From UBA4655 sp964585575 (GTDB taxonomy: Bacteria; Planctomycetota; Planctomycetia; Pirellulales; UBA1268): DNA of 64,000 nt. The notes under the pieces are model-generated. The model was given only the letters and a program-made list of their open reading frames with translations. It did no database searches and was not told the origin of the DNA. Both the position numbers and the translations under genes were made by a program. Below, piece after piece: positions 34,929-44,141 of the stretch; the stretch's first letter is position 1, and every line of letters begins with the position of its first letter. Location: positions 1-64,000 of the forward strand of contig CAZPEM010000001.1 of NCBI GenBank assembly GCA_964585575.1, written 5' to 3'.

Positions 34929-37900
34929 TAGCCGCCGGCGTGGGCGGCGTGCGGAGCCACGTGCTGGCCGAGGGTGTCGCGACCCAGCCGCTTCCACAGC
35001 CAGAGGCGGCCATGGGAGGCCACCTCGTACAACGTGGGCAGCACGAGCAGCGTCATGAACGTGCTGCTGATGACCCCCCCGATCACGACCGACGCCAGCG
35101 GCCGCTGCACCTCCGCCCCCATCCCCGACGAGATCGCCATCGGGACGAATCCCAGGCTGGCGACCGTGGCCGTCATGAGCACCGGCCGGAGCCGCGTCAC
35201 GGCGGCCTCGAAGATCGCCTCGTGCAGCGGCTTGCCCTCGGCCGCGAGATGCCGGATGAACTCCACGAGCACGAGGCTGTTGAGCACCGCGATCCCCGAC
35301 AGGGCGATGAAGCCGACCGCAGCCGAGATCGAGAAGGGCATCTCGCGCACGAACAGCGTGATCACGCCCCCGATACAGGCGAACGGCACGCTCGTGAACA
35401 CGAGCATCGAGTCGAAAAGGTTCCCGAACGTCATGTAGAGCATGACGATGATCAGGATCATGGCGATCGGCACGACGATCTGCAGCCGCTTCGTGGCCCG
35501 CTCGAGGTTCTCGAACTGCCCGCCCCACACGATCCGGTAGCCCTTGCCCAACTCCACCCGCTTGGCGATCTGCCGCTGGGCATCCTGGACGAAGCCCGCC
35601 ATGTCGCGGCCGCGGATGTTGCACTGGATGGTGATCCGACGCTCGCTCCACTCCCGTGAGATCACCCGGGCGCCGCTCGTCTCCTCGACCGTGGCCACCC
35701 GCGACAGCGGGATCCGCTCTCCCGTGCTCGTGGTGAGCGTCAGCGATGCGATCGTCTCGGGCGAGGTCCGCAGTTCCTGTGGCAGGCGGATCGCCAGGGG
35801 AAACCGCAGTTCGTCCTCGATGATCTCGCTGACGACCTTGCCGCCGATCGACTCGACCACGTCGAGCACGCTCTTCCGCGAAATGCCGTAGCGGGCGATC
35901 TTGTCCTCGTCGATCTTCACCCGCAGGACGGGCTGCCCCTTGATCTGCTCGGTCGTCAGGTCGGCGGCGCCGGGGATCGATCGGAGCACATCCTCGATCT
36001 CACGGGCTTTGGCGATGAGCGTGTCGAGGTCCTTGCCGAAGAGCTTCACCGCCACGTCGGCCCGAACCCCCGAGATCATCTCGTTGATCCGCATCTCGAT
36101 CGGCTGCGTGAAGAAGACGATCTGGCCGGGAAACTTCTCGACCTCCCGGCTCATGGCCTGCACGAGCTCGTCCTGGGACTCGACCCGCTTCTTCACGGTC
36201 GTCGTCACGCCGTCCACGACCCGCTCGACGTCGACGATCTTCTTCCAGGTTTCCCGTGGCTTGAGCATCACGAAAATATCGGTGCTCTCGATCGTACCGG
36301 GGTCGGTGGCGACCTCCGGGGCCCCCTGCCGCGACCAGCACCGCTCGACCTCGCCGGGAAACTCCCGCAGGATCATCTTCTCCATCTCGGTGTTGATCCT
36401 GATCGACTGCTCCAGGCTCGTTCCCGGCGGCCGCAGGATGCCGATCACGATCGAACCCTCGTTGAGCCGGGGCACGAACTCGCCCCCGAGCTTCAGCGCG
36501 ATCGACAGGGCCACCGCCAGCATGATCGCCGTGGCCCCCAGGACGATCGTCGGCCGGGCCATCACGGTCGCGAGCAGCGGCCGATACACGAAGGCGAGCC
36601 CCCGCACGAGCAGGGGCTCGGTCTCGGTCATCTGCTTCGGCAGCACGAGGCTCGCCAGCACCGGGATCACGGTCAGGGTGAGCAGGAGCGACCCGGCCAG
36701 CGCGAACACGACGGTGAGGGCCATCGGCCGGAAGAGCTTTCCTTCGACCCCCTCGAGCGCCACGATCGGCAGGTAGACGATCATGATGATCAACACGCCG
36801 AACAGGCCGGGCTTGGCGACCTCGCAGCAGGCGTCGCGGATGACGTCGAAACGCTCACGTCCCGACGTGTCGTGGGACAGCCGCCGCACGACGTTCTCGA
36901 TCGTCACGACCGCGCCGTCGACCACGAGGCCGAAGTCGAGCGCCCCCAGGCTGAGCAGGCTCCCGGCGATGCCCGCCCGCGACATTCCCAGGAAGGCGAA
37001 CAGCATCGACAGCGGAATCGCGCTGGCCACGATCAGCCCGGCCCGAAGGTTTCCCAGGAAGATGAACAGGATCGCGACGACGAGGAGGGCGCCCTCGGCG
37101 AGGTTCTTGCGGACCGTGGCGATGACCTTGTCCACGAGCTTGGTACGATCGTAGACGGTGTCGGCCGTCATCCCCTCCGGCAGCTGCCCCGAGGAGATCA
37201 GGTTGCCGGCCTCGTCGTACCGGTCGTGCACGTAGCGGTCGAATCGGTCGGCCAGGTTCCGCGTGACGTTGTAGCTGTTCTCGCCCATCCGCATGAAGCC
37301 GAGGCCGAGGGCGACTTCCCCCTGCCCGTTGGCCGTCACCGCCCCGCGGCGGATCTCGTGGCCGATGACGACGTCGCCGATGTCCTCCAGGCGGATCGGC
37401 ACGCCGTCCTCGGCCGTGATCATCATTTTCTTGATCTGCTCGACGTTCGTCGTCCGGCCCACACCGTGAACCAGCAGCATGTCGCCGCGGCGGTTGATGT
37501 TTCCGCCGCCGACGTTGAGGTTGTTGGCCTGCAGGGCGGCCACGACCTCCTCGAAGTTGAGGTCGTGCTTCGAGAGCCGGACGGGGTTGAGCAGCACCTG
37601 GTACTGCTTCTTGAGCCCGCCCCAGCTGTTGATCTCGGCCGTGCCGGGAACCTGCCGCAGCTCCGGCTTCACCCGCCAGTCGAGCGTCGTGCGGGCCTCG
37701 GTGAGAGCCTGCTCCGAGTCGTCTTTCGGCTTGACCGTGAAGTGGAAGACCTCTCCCAAGCCGGTCGACACTGGCCCCATCTCCGGCCGCGGAATGCCGG
37801 GCGGCATCTCGATTCCCGAAAGCCGCTCGGCGATCTGCTGCCGGGCGAAGTACACGTTCGTGCCGTCCTCGAACGTGACGACCACCTGCGACAGGCCGAA

Positions 37901-38161
37901 CTGCGAGATGGACCGGATCTGTTGCAGGCCCGGCAGGCCGCCGAGCGAAAGCTCCACCGGGAAGGTGATGAGCTTTTCCACCTCCTCCGGCACCATCGAC
38001 GGCGCCACGGTGTTGATCTGCACCTGGATCGGCGTCGTGTCGGGGAAGGCATCGACGTTCAGCGATGCCAACGCCGAGACGCCGGCGGCCACCAACACCA
38101 AGACCCCCGCAAGAACCGCCAGGCGGTGGTTCATCGAGCCGCTGATGATTCCGTTCAGCAT
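34928..38161 (-). CDS. czcA: HME-RND heavy-metal efflux pump (CzcA/CusA family)
   Basis: Inner-membrane proton/metal antiporter, 1077 aa, full length. N-terminal helix (NHRLAVLAGVLVLVAAGVSA), two large periplasmic loops, and 12 membrane segments in two clusters. TM4 holds the proton-relay residues D409, D415 and E422 (LDFGLVVDGAVVTIEN) with the spacing of CzcA, which suggests divalent cations such as Zn, Co or Cd rather than Cu(I). The periplasmic adaptor gene lies upstream on the same strand, 84 nt away. The outer-membrane channel gene is not in the window. Confidence 0.93.
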   Translation of the reverse strand: MLNGIISGSMNHRLAVLAGVLVLVAAGVSALASLNVDAFPDTTPIQVQINTVAPSMVPEEVEKLITFPVELSLGGLPGLQQIRSISQFGLSQVVVTFEDGTNVYFARQQIAERLSGIEMPPGIPRPEMGPVSTGLGEVFHFTVKPKDDSEQALTEARTTLDWRVKPELRQVPGTAEINSWGGLKKQYQVLLNPVRLSKHDLNFEEVVAALQANNLNVGGGNINRRGDMLLVHGVGRTTNVEQIKKMMITAEDGVPIRLEDIGDVVIGHEIRRGAVTANGQGEVALGLGFMRMGENSYNVTRNLADRFDRYVHDRYDEAGNLISSGQLPEGMTADTVYDRTKLVDKVIATVRKNLAEGALLVVAILFIFLGNLRAGLIVASAIPLSMLFAFLGMSRAGIAGSLLSLGALDFGLVVDGAVVTIENVVRRLSHDTSGRERFDVIRDACCEVAKPGLFGVLIIMIVYLPIVALEGVEGKLFRPMALTVVFALAGSLLLTLTVIPVLASLVLPKQMTETEPLLVRGLAFVYRPLLATVMARPTIVLGATAIMLAVALSIALKLGGEFVPRLNEGSIVIGILRPPGTSLEQSIRINTEMEKMILREFPGEVERCWSRQGAPEVATDPGTIESTDIFVMLKPRETWKKIVDVERVVDGVTTTVKKRVESQDELVQAMSREVEKFPGQIVFFTQPIEMRINEMISGVRADVAVKLFGKDLDTLIAKAREIEDVLRSIPGAADLTTEQIKGQPVLRVKIDEDKIARYGISRKSVLDVVESIGGKVVSEIIEDELRFPLAIRLPQELRTSPETIASLTLTTSTGERIPLSRVATVEETSGARVISREWSERRITIQCNIRGRDMAGFVQDAQRQIAKRVELGKGYRIVWGGQFENLERATKRLQIVVPIAMILIIVMLYMTFGNLFDSMLVFTSVPFACIGGVITLFVREMPFSISAAVGFIALSGIAVLNSLVLVEFIRHLAAEGKPLHEAIFEAAVTRLRPVLMTATVASLGFVPMAISSGMGAEVQRPLASVVIGGVISSTFMTLLVLPTLYEVASHGRLWLWKRLGRDTLGQHVAPHAAHAGG

Positions 38162-38245
38162 GGAGTGAAATGCTGCGAAGCCGATGAAGTTCCGGACCCG
38201 CCCACGTCTAATCTACGGAACGCACAAACTGCTTCGGACAGGAAT

Positions 38246-39745
38246 CTACGGCGACGTTGACGTCATCTTGCGGGTCGCCATTTCCGATTTGAGCATGTGG
38301 CTCCCATCGACGACGACACGGTCCGCGGTCGAAAGACCCTTGATGATTTCCACGAACCCATCGTCCACCGTCCCGGGCAGCACCATCCTTTGGCAGAAGA
38401 TCGATTCATCGTCGTCGGCTTCCGGCCGCTCCTCGACGAAGACAAAGTGCTTCTCTCCGTCCCACTGAACGGCCATGGCCGGCACGGCCACGGCGGAAGG
38501 CCGGTTGCGGACCCGAATCCGCCCGACGCCATACGTGTTGGCCTTCAGGAGTCGGTGGCTGATCCCGTCGCCATCCGCATCGACCAGCGGATTGTCGACC
38601 TCGGCCAGAGCCTGCAGCGTGCGGGTCTTGTCGTCGAGTTCGGTGCTGATCCAGTTCACCTTGCAGTTGAGGGAGCCGGGGATCCCGTCGGCGATGTACT
38701 CGACAGGCTGCCCGACCGCGACGCGGAGGGCGTCTTCCTTGTTGATGTTGAGCCGGAGCAACATCCGAGAGACGTCGGCGATCGCAATCTCCGACCGCTC
38801 CGGAGACACGACCTCGCCGCGGACGACCTCGCACTTGATCACCACACCGTCGAACGGTGCCACGACCGGGATGAGATTCGCCGAAGTGGAGGCCCGATCA
38901 AGGTGCGACGAGATCTCGGAAGGCAGTCCCAGGAAATGGATCTTGTGACCTCGCTCGGCATCCGACAATCCGTCGAAGTCCTCGTGCCGGATCGAAAATC
39001 CGAGGTTGATGAGCGCCTGTTGGGCATTGAACCGATTGACGAGCGCCTGCCGCAGGGCCGACCGTGCTTCGGCGAGCTGGCGGCCCGCGACGGCCTGACC
39101 GACCGACTCGAGACGGTCCACGGTCAATTTCTTGAGCTCAGCGTCGACGAGCGACTCCAGAAAACCCGCCTTGGCGTCACCAACGGCGGACGCGTCGAGG
39201 ATGACCAACAGTTCACCCTGCCGGACCGTGTCGCCCAGCCGCTTCTCGACCCGCCACACGGTGCCGGGCACGCGGGCGGCCAGCGACGCGACGCCGTTGC
39301 GGACATACGTGATGGCGCCGGGGGCGACGACATGCTCTTCCATCTGCCGCTCGACCACGGGATGGACTTCGATGAAGGAATCCCCGGCCGTCTGCTGGTC
39401 TACCGAGACGACCTCCGAAGCCGCCGTTTGGCTCACCGCGGGTCGCGTTTCAGGTCCGGAGGCCGCCGCGGCCCTTCCGCCGCTCGCGGCCTGGGATCCG
39501 GACGTCAGCTCGGCCGATGACTCGCTCCGAGCGGCCGCTTTTCCGCGGCTCGAGTCGGATTCATGCCCAGCAGGCTCGTGGCCACCGGATTCATGGTCAT
39601 GATGGGCGTGAGCATGGTGCTTGCCCCATTGGCTGGGAAGAAACGTCCAGTCGGTTTCGTGGCCGTAAACCGCGGCGAGCGCCAGCGTCCCGAGGACCGC
39701 GAGATTCGGGACGCACGAACCCAGAAACTTGATCACAAGGTGCAT
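38246..39745 (-). CDS. czcB: Periplasmic adaptor of the metal efflux pump (CzcB/CusB-like)
   Basis: Membrane-fusion protein, 499 aa. An N-terminal hydrophobic anchor (NLAVLGTLALAAVYG) is followed by a His-rich stretch with HHAHAHHDH, likely metal-binding, and a low-complexity linker to about residue 115. Barrel-sandwich lipoyl halves (LAARVPGTVWRVEKRLGD and IPVVAPFDGVVIKCEV) flank a helical hairpin. GGAG 8 nt before ATG 39745. First gene of a two-gene operon with the pump. Confidence 0.88.
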   Translation of the reverse strand: MHLVIKFLGSCVPNLAVLGTLALAAVYGHETDWTFLPSQWGKHHAHAHHDHESGGHEPAGHESDSSRGKAAARSESSAELTSGSQAASGGRAAAASGPETRPAVSQTAASEVVSVDQQTAGDSFIEVHPVVERQMEEHVVAPGAITYVRNGVASLAARVPGTVWRVEKRLGDTVRQGELLVILDASAVGDAKAGFLESLVDAELKKLTVDRLESVGQAVAGRQLAEARSALRQALVNRFNAQQALINLGFSIRHEDFDGLSDAERGHKIHFLGLPSEISSHLDRASTSANLIPVVAPFDGVVIKCEVVRGEVVSPERSEIAIADVSRMLLRLNINKEDALRVAVGQPVEYIADGIPGSLNCKVNWISTELDDKTRTLQALAEVDNPLVDADGDGISHRLLKANTYGVGRIRVRNRPSAVAVPAMAVQWDGEKHFVFVEERPEADDDESIFCQRMVLPGTVDDGFVEIIKGLSTADRVVVDGSHMLKSEMATRKMTSTSP

Positions 39746-40283
39746 GATTCGACTCCGTCAACCTTGACCAAAACCGATCGTTTGGGAGACCCATAACAGC
39801 TCGAAATCACGGCCGTTCAGTGGTCCTGCGCCTTTCATCTGCTGCCCCGGCCGGACGCCCTCGGGGCAGCCCCCTGACACCCGCGGGCCAACCTTTTGGG
39901 ACAACGGTTTGGGGAATGAACATTGAGGGGAGGGGCGACCTTGGCCGGATGGTAGGCGGGGCGGGAAGGGAGGCAAAAATCGACGAACGAACCAAGCTCC
40001 TGGCCAAAAGATCAACCGTTAACTACCAGGACCAATTGGAGCAAAAATCGTGCCACACTTGGGTTTGTCTAGGTCCTTGCGTTTTTCGCGGCAGTCGCCG
40101 AACAATGCCTCAAAGACGGGCGTTTTGCATGCCGTCACGAAGCCCCAAACGTGGGCATTCGCTGCGATCGCTGCCGCGCGACTGGGCACCAAACCGCGTC
40201 GCGGTTGAGCTCGTAGCGGAAACGAACCTCGAGAACCCTTGGCCCGCAAACACCGACAACAGCCTGGAGCGACGGAAACACTC
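39746..40283. other. 538-nt spacer with one perfect hairpin
   Basis: This region separates the pump operon from the divergent lipoprotein gene. No convincing reading frame is seen. A 9-bp perfect inverted repeat, GCTGCCCCG / CGGGGCAGC, lies at 39841-39849 and 39862-39870, about 100 nt upstream of the adaptor start, and may be an operator or leader structure. No metal-regulator gene (MerR, ArsR, two-component) is adjacent. Confidence 0.5.
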
Positions 40284-40802
40284 ATGAGCCCGACAGCGAT
40301 TGGACTTACCGCGGCTTTCATCGCCGCCGCGTTCGCGTGCGGATGCCAGCCGCAGGCAACACCAGCTGCCCTGGAGACGGCGGCCGCCCCAGAGAAGGAG
40401 AAAGTGACGACCCGAAAGACGATCGGAAAAACGACCCAAAAAGTCCTCGAGTTGTCCAAGGCGGTTGCCAGCGGCGGCGTGCCCGCGGAAATGTCGATCG
40501 AAAGCGGCGGGCTCGAGGTCGTGGCCGACGCCTACCGCACGAGCGTCGGCAAGCTTGCGGTGCTCGCCGTCGAACAAAAGATGAAGCTGCACGAGGCCGA
40601 GCATGGCTCGCCGCCAAAGTCCTACGCGGAGTTCATGGCCAAGATCATCGAGCCGGGAAGCAGTTCCGGCATCCAGCTGCCGATGCTCCCGTACTACCAG
40701 GAATACGCATACGACCCGGCGAGGAAGGCCCTCGTCGTCGTCGAGTTTCCGGAAAAGAAAGCCCGGCGGGAACAGGAGACGACCGGGCCGGCTGGTATAT
40801 GA
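40284..40802 (+). CDS. Putative lipoprotein, unknown function
   Basis: 172 aa from ATG 40284 (an in-frame TTG at 40239 gives a poorer start). The signal segment PTAIGLTAAFIAAAFACGCQP ends at a Cys, fitting a lipobox. The body is helical with EMSIESGGLEVVADAYRTSVGKLAVL, then SPPKSYAEFMAKIIEPG and LPYYQEYAYDP, segments of the kind seen in small exported planctomycete proteins. Its 3' end enters a 27-bp tandem repeat. Confidence 0.6.
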   Translation: MSPTAIGLTAAFIAAAFACGCQPQATPAALETAAAPEKEKVTTRKTIGKTTQKVLELSKAVASGGVPAEMSIESGGLEVVADAYRTSVGKLAVLAVEQKMKLHEAEHGSPPKSYAEFMAKIIEPGSSSGIQLPMLPYYQEYAYDPARKALVVVEFPEKKARREQETTGPAGI

Positions 40803-40868
40803 CCGCCGAGCGGTCGAGCCGGTATATGACCGCCAAGCGGTCGAGGCGGTTTATGACCGCCAAGCCGC
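40794..40868. repeat. 27-bp tandem repeat, about 2.8 copies
   Basis: Units at 40794-40820 and 40821-40847 and a partial third to about 40868, each starting GGTATATGACCGCC (third GGTTTATGACCGCC). It contains the inner palindrome GACCGCC/GGCGGTC-like. The repeat covers the lipoprotein stop codon and ends 2 nt before the HD gene's stop, so it may act as a bidirectional signal or simply be a minisatellite. Confidence 0.8.
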
Positions 40869-40869
40869 T

Positions 40870-41586
40870 TCACTCCTCGGCCAGCCGCCGCAACGTCGCG
40901 ATGCAGGCCTCGACGGCGGGCGTGTCGTATCCGCGAACGTGCCCCTTGCGGTCCGCCTCCTCGAGGACCAGCAGATCCTCGAAGTCTTCGCTTGCCTCGA
41001 GCCGTCGCCTCGCCCGAATGCCGAGCGAGCCCTCGTGGAGCTGCCTCGCCGCCGGCAGCTGCTCGACGAACCAGCGAGTGCGTTCCGTGACCATGTCGCC
41101 GAGCAGCTCGACGCCGGCGGCCACCGGGTCGCGTCGGTCCACCGCCTTGCCGACGTCGTGAACGAGCGCGGCCGTGAGGAGTTCCTCGTCGTACGGTCGC
41201 TCCCGCTCGACGAGGTCGAAGACCTGCAGCGAGTGCTCGAGCAAGTCCCCTTCAGGATGTCTCGAAGGATCCTGGCGCACGGTCGAGAGCACGCGAACAA
41301 GTTCCGCCAGGCGATCGAACCGGTCGCCGAGATGATGTGACGACGACGCCCCGCCCGATCCGGAAATGTCGCGTTGGACGATTTCTCGCAGGATCGAACG
41401 ATGGCCGGGAAGGTCGCCCTCCGGCACGTACTTCCCCGCCACACTGCGGGCCGCCCGCAGCCGGGCCCGGCGGGCGTCCTGCCCCTCGCCGACGAGCCGG
41501 GCCGCCTCCCTCGCGATGCGATGCCGAAGCTTCTCGGCCGAGGGGTCGTTCGATTCCGCGACGGGTTCGGGTTCGTTCATGGCCAT
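40870..41586 (-). CDS. HD-domain phosphohydrolase
   Basis: 238 aa. HD motifs LLEHSLQVFDL and AALVHDVGKAVD (H, HD) define the superfamily of metal phosphohydrolases; the HDVGK stretch is typical of the cyclase/CCA-adding enzyme group. The N-terminal third is Arg/Ala-rich and charged. The substrate is unknown. It lies 6 nt downstream of the DUF1080 gene on the same strand. Confidence 0.75.
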   Translation of the reverse strand: MAMNEPEPVAESNDPSAEKLRHRIAREAARLVGEGQDARRARLRAARSVAGKYVPEGDLPGHRSILREIVQRDISGSGGASSSHHLGDRFDRLAELVRVLSTVRQDPSRHPEGDLLEHSLQVFDLVERERPYDEELLTAALVHDVGKAVDRRDPVAAGVELLGDMVTERTRWFVEQLPAARQLHEGSLGIRARRRLEASEDFEDLLVLEEADRKGHVRGYDTPAVEACIATLRRLAEE

Positions 41587-41592
41587 CGCCGT

Positions 41593-42285
41593 TCAAGGGA
41601 CACGCGGGGCCGCCTCCAGCCGACGATAGCGGATGCCCCGAACCTCGCCCACGGTCGCGTATGTGGCGATTCCCAGAGGCCGCGACGCCTCCACCTCCTC
41701 GCGAATGGAGACGACGTGACCCTCGAGGGGCTGGTCGATGATCGTCTTGCCGTCGAGGTCGCAGGTGATCCTCGCGGGTGTCACCCGGATTCGCACGGCA
41801 TACCATCGCCCCTTCTCGAAATCTCGTATCTGCGTCGTGGCGTTGCGGGAGGCATCCTTGCCGTCGATGCTCGAGAGGCCCACGACGCCACCGCCCCAGC
41901 CACCGAGGATCAGGCTGCAGGGATCGTCCCCAACGGGAAACGTGATCCCGCAAAAGAAGTCACTTCCATCAACGCGGCGGGCCTCGAGTTCGATCTCGTA
42001 GTGCTGCTTCGGAAACTCTTTCGACCACGTGATGCCGGTCATGTCGGAGCCCATGTCGAGCCGGATCGCCCCCGACTCGACGCGCACCTCCCCTTCCCCG
42101 CCAAACGGTGTCGATTTCCATCCGCCGAGCGACGTGCCGTCGAAAAGCGGGATCCAGTCCGACGGTTCCGCCGCACCAGCCACGATCGGGATCGCGGCCG
42201 CCAGGAACGTCGCGGCAGAAAGCCGGAATCGCCGAGCGGAGGCCGCGGCCCCCCAGAATCGAACACCGCGGGATGGATTGCGCAT
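41593..42285 (-). CDS. Secreted DUF1080 (3-keto-disaccharide hydrolase-like) protein
   Basis: 230 aa from ATG 42285. It has an N-terminal signal peptide (LSAATFLAAAIPIVAGAA) and the family opening WIPLFDGTSLGGWKS, followed by a concanavalin-like fold (TWSKEFPKQHYEIELEARR, SLILGGWGGGVVGLSSID). DUF1080 proteins are abundant in Planctomycetes and often act on sugars. The reading frame runs 34 codons upstream of 42285 without a credible signal. Confidence 0.8.
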   Translation of the reverse strand: MRNPSRGVRFWGAAASARRFRLSAATFLAAAIPIVAGAAEPSDWIPLFDGTSLGGWKSTPFGGEGEVRVESGAIRLDMGSDMTGITWSKEFPKQHYEIELEARRVDGSDFFCGITFPVGDDPCSLILGGWGGGVVGLSSIDGKDASRNATTQIRDFEKGRWYAVRIRVTPARITCDLDGKTIIDQPLEGHVVSIREEVEASRPLGIATYATVGEVRGIRYRRLEAAPRVP

Positions 42286-42360
42286 CGAGGAAGCATACCG
42301 CCGGGGGCGAGGGCGGGAAATCCGGTTTTTCAGGGCCGGCCGGCCATCCCCCACAGGGCC

Positions 42361-42388
42361 TTGCTGAATAACTGAAATCCTGTACACT
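42361..42388 (+). promoter_or_regulatory. Candidate promoter of comM
   Basis: TTGCTG (42361-42366), 16 nt, TACACT (42383-42388), 38 nt before ATG 42426. The match to a sigma-70 promoter is better than most here. Confidence 0.45.
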
Positions 42389-42425
42389 CATGTGCGCACG
42401 ATCACCATTCACGCAGGAGATAGCC

Positions 42426-44000
42426 ATGCTCGCCCGCCTCCAGACATTTTCCCTCTTCGGCATCGAAGCCATCCCCGTCGACGTGGAGGTCGACGTATCG
42501 GCCGGAGCCCTGCCCGCGACGTTCCTGATCGGCCTGCCGGACGCCGCGATCCGGGAAAGCACGCCGCGACTCGCCCGCGCGATGGTCAACTCGGGCTTCT
42601 CCCGACCGAACGACCGCGTCGTGATCAATCTCGCCCCGGCGGAGCTGCCGAAGCAGGCCGCGACGTTCGATCTTCCGATCACGCTCGGAATCCTCGCCGG
42701 CAGCGGACAGTTTTGCTCGGACCGGTTCGATCAATACGCCGTCGTTGGCGAACTTTCGCTCGAGGGGCACACGCGACCGGCCCGCGGGGCGCTGTCGATG
42801 GCGATGGCGGCTGCACGCAACCGCGGCCTGCGGGGGGTGGTCGTGCCGTCGGCGAGCGCCACCGAGGCCGCCGTCGTCGAGGACATCGAAGTAATCCCGG
42901 TGGCCTCCCTCACCGAGGCCGTGAAATTCTTCTCTGGCGATCTCGACATCGCCCCTGCGCCGGCCCGCGTGGATGAATGGTTTCATCGGTTTTGCGCGAA
43001 CGACATCGACTTCGCCGACGTCCGCGGTCAGGAAGCGGCGAAGCGGGCGATCCTCGTCGCAGCCGCCGGCGGGCACAACGTGGCGATGGTCGGGCCGCCC
43101 GGCGGCGGCAAGACGATGCTCGCAAAGCGGATTCCGACGATTCTGCCGCCGCTCTCGGCGGCGGAATCGATCGAAACCACGAGGATCTACAGCGCCCTCG
43201 GCCTCATGCCGCCAGGACAGCCTCTCGTGACGATCCGCCCGTTCCGGGCGCCGCACCACACGATCAGCGAGGCCGGGCTCGTCGGAGGCCGCTCGATCCC
43301 GATGCCCGGCGAGATCTCGCTGGCCCACAACGGCGTGCTCTTTCTGGACGAACTGCCCGAGTTCAATCGCCGCACGCTCGAGGTGCTCCGCCAGCCGCTC
43401 GAAGACGGGGCCGTGACGATCTGCCGCGCGAAATCAAGCACCAGGTTTCCGGCCGATTTCATGCTCGTCGCGGCGTTCAACCCCTGCCCCTGCGGCTACC
43501 GCGGCGATCCGCGCCGCGACTGCCAGTGCACGGCCCCGCAGGTCGAAAAGTACATGGGAAAGGTCTCGGGCCCGCTTCTCGACCGGATCGATATTCACAT
43601 GGAGGTTCCGGCGGTGCCCTTCCGCGAACTGTCGGCGGCACGCGCGGGCACCTCGAGCAGCCAGATGCGCGACGCCGTGCTCGCGGCTCGCGGCCGTCAG
43701 GAGGCTCGCTTCAAGGCGTTGGCAGCCGCTACCAGCCAGACAGGAGCCGCCGGTCAAACAACGCGTTCGAACGCGAGGATGACGAGCCGTCAGATTCGCG
43801 AACACTGTCCGCTCGAGCCGGCGGCGACGGAGCTCCTGCGGGCCGCCGTCAGCGATCTGGGCCTTTCGGCGAGGGCCCACGACAAGGTCTTGCGGGTCGC
43901 CCGCACGATCGCCGATCTCGACGAATCGGAGATGATTCGCCCCGCCCACGTGAGCGAGGCGATCAACTACCGGGTTCTCGACAGGTGCCTGTGGACGTGA
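42426..44000 (+). CDS. comM: ComM/YifB-family AAA+ ATPase
   Basis: Mg-chelatase-like AAA+ protein, 524 aa, related to ComM, the branch-migration helicase of natural transformation. N-terminal ComM domain (LQTFSLFGIEAIPVDVEVD), Walker A GPPGGGKT at 223-230, Walker B LFLDELPEF, a Cys-rich finger (FNPCPCGYRGDP, CQCTAPQ) and a C-terminal lid (YRVLDR). GGAGA 5 nt before ATG 42426; ATG 42390 is also in frame but overlaps the promoter. Confidence 0.92.
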   Translation: MLARLQTFSLFGIEAIPVDVEVDVSAGALPATFLIGLPDAAIRESTPRLARAMVNSGFSRPNDRVVINLAPAELPKQAATFDLPITLGILAGSGQFCSDRFDQYAVVGELSLEGHTRPARGALSMAMAAARNRGLRGVVVPSASATEAAVVEDIEVIPVASLTEAVKFFSGDLDIAPAPARVDEWFHRFCANDIDFADVRGQEAAKRAILVAAAGGHNVAMVGPPGGGKTMLAKRIPTILPPLSAAESIETTRIYSALGLMPPGQPLVTIRPFRAPHHTISEAGLVGGRSIPMPGEISLAHNGVLFLDELPEFNRRTLEVLRQPLEDGAVTICRAKSSTRFPADFMLVAAFNPCPCGYRGDPRRDCQCTAPQVEKYMGKVSGPLLDRIDIHMEVPAVPFRELSAARAGTSSSQMRDAVLAARGRQEARFKALAAATSQTGAAGQTTRSNARMTSRQIREHCPLEPAATELLRAAVSDLGLSARAHDKVLRVARTIADLDESEMIRPAHVSEAINYRVLDRCLWT

Positions 44001-44141
44001 CAGTTGCGATTTTTACGTAGCAGGTTCCTGTGGGAGTGATCGGGCCACGAGCCCGGCAACGTTTCTCTCAGGACCAGCGTTCCGGCCTCTTTGGCCGAGC
44101 TGTCTGGACGTGATGGTTTGACATGTGCGACAACGAAAGGG

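Noticed and set aside
39758..40015. 85-codon minus-strand frame in the pump spacer
   Set aside because: No ribosome site, no family features, proline-rich random-looking composition.
40794..40868. CRISPR array
   Set aside because: The units are directly adjacent with no spacers and only about three copies; a plain tandem repeat.
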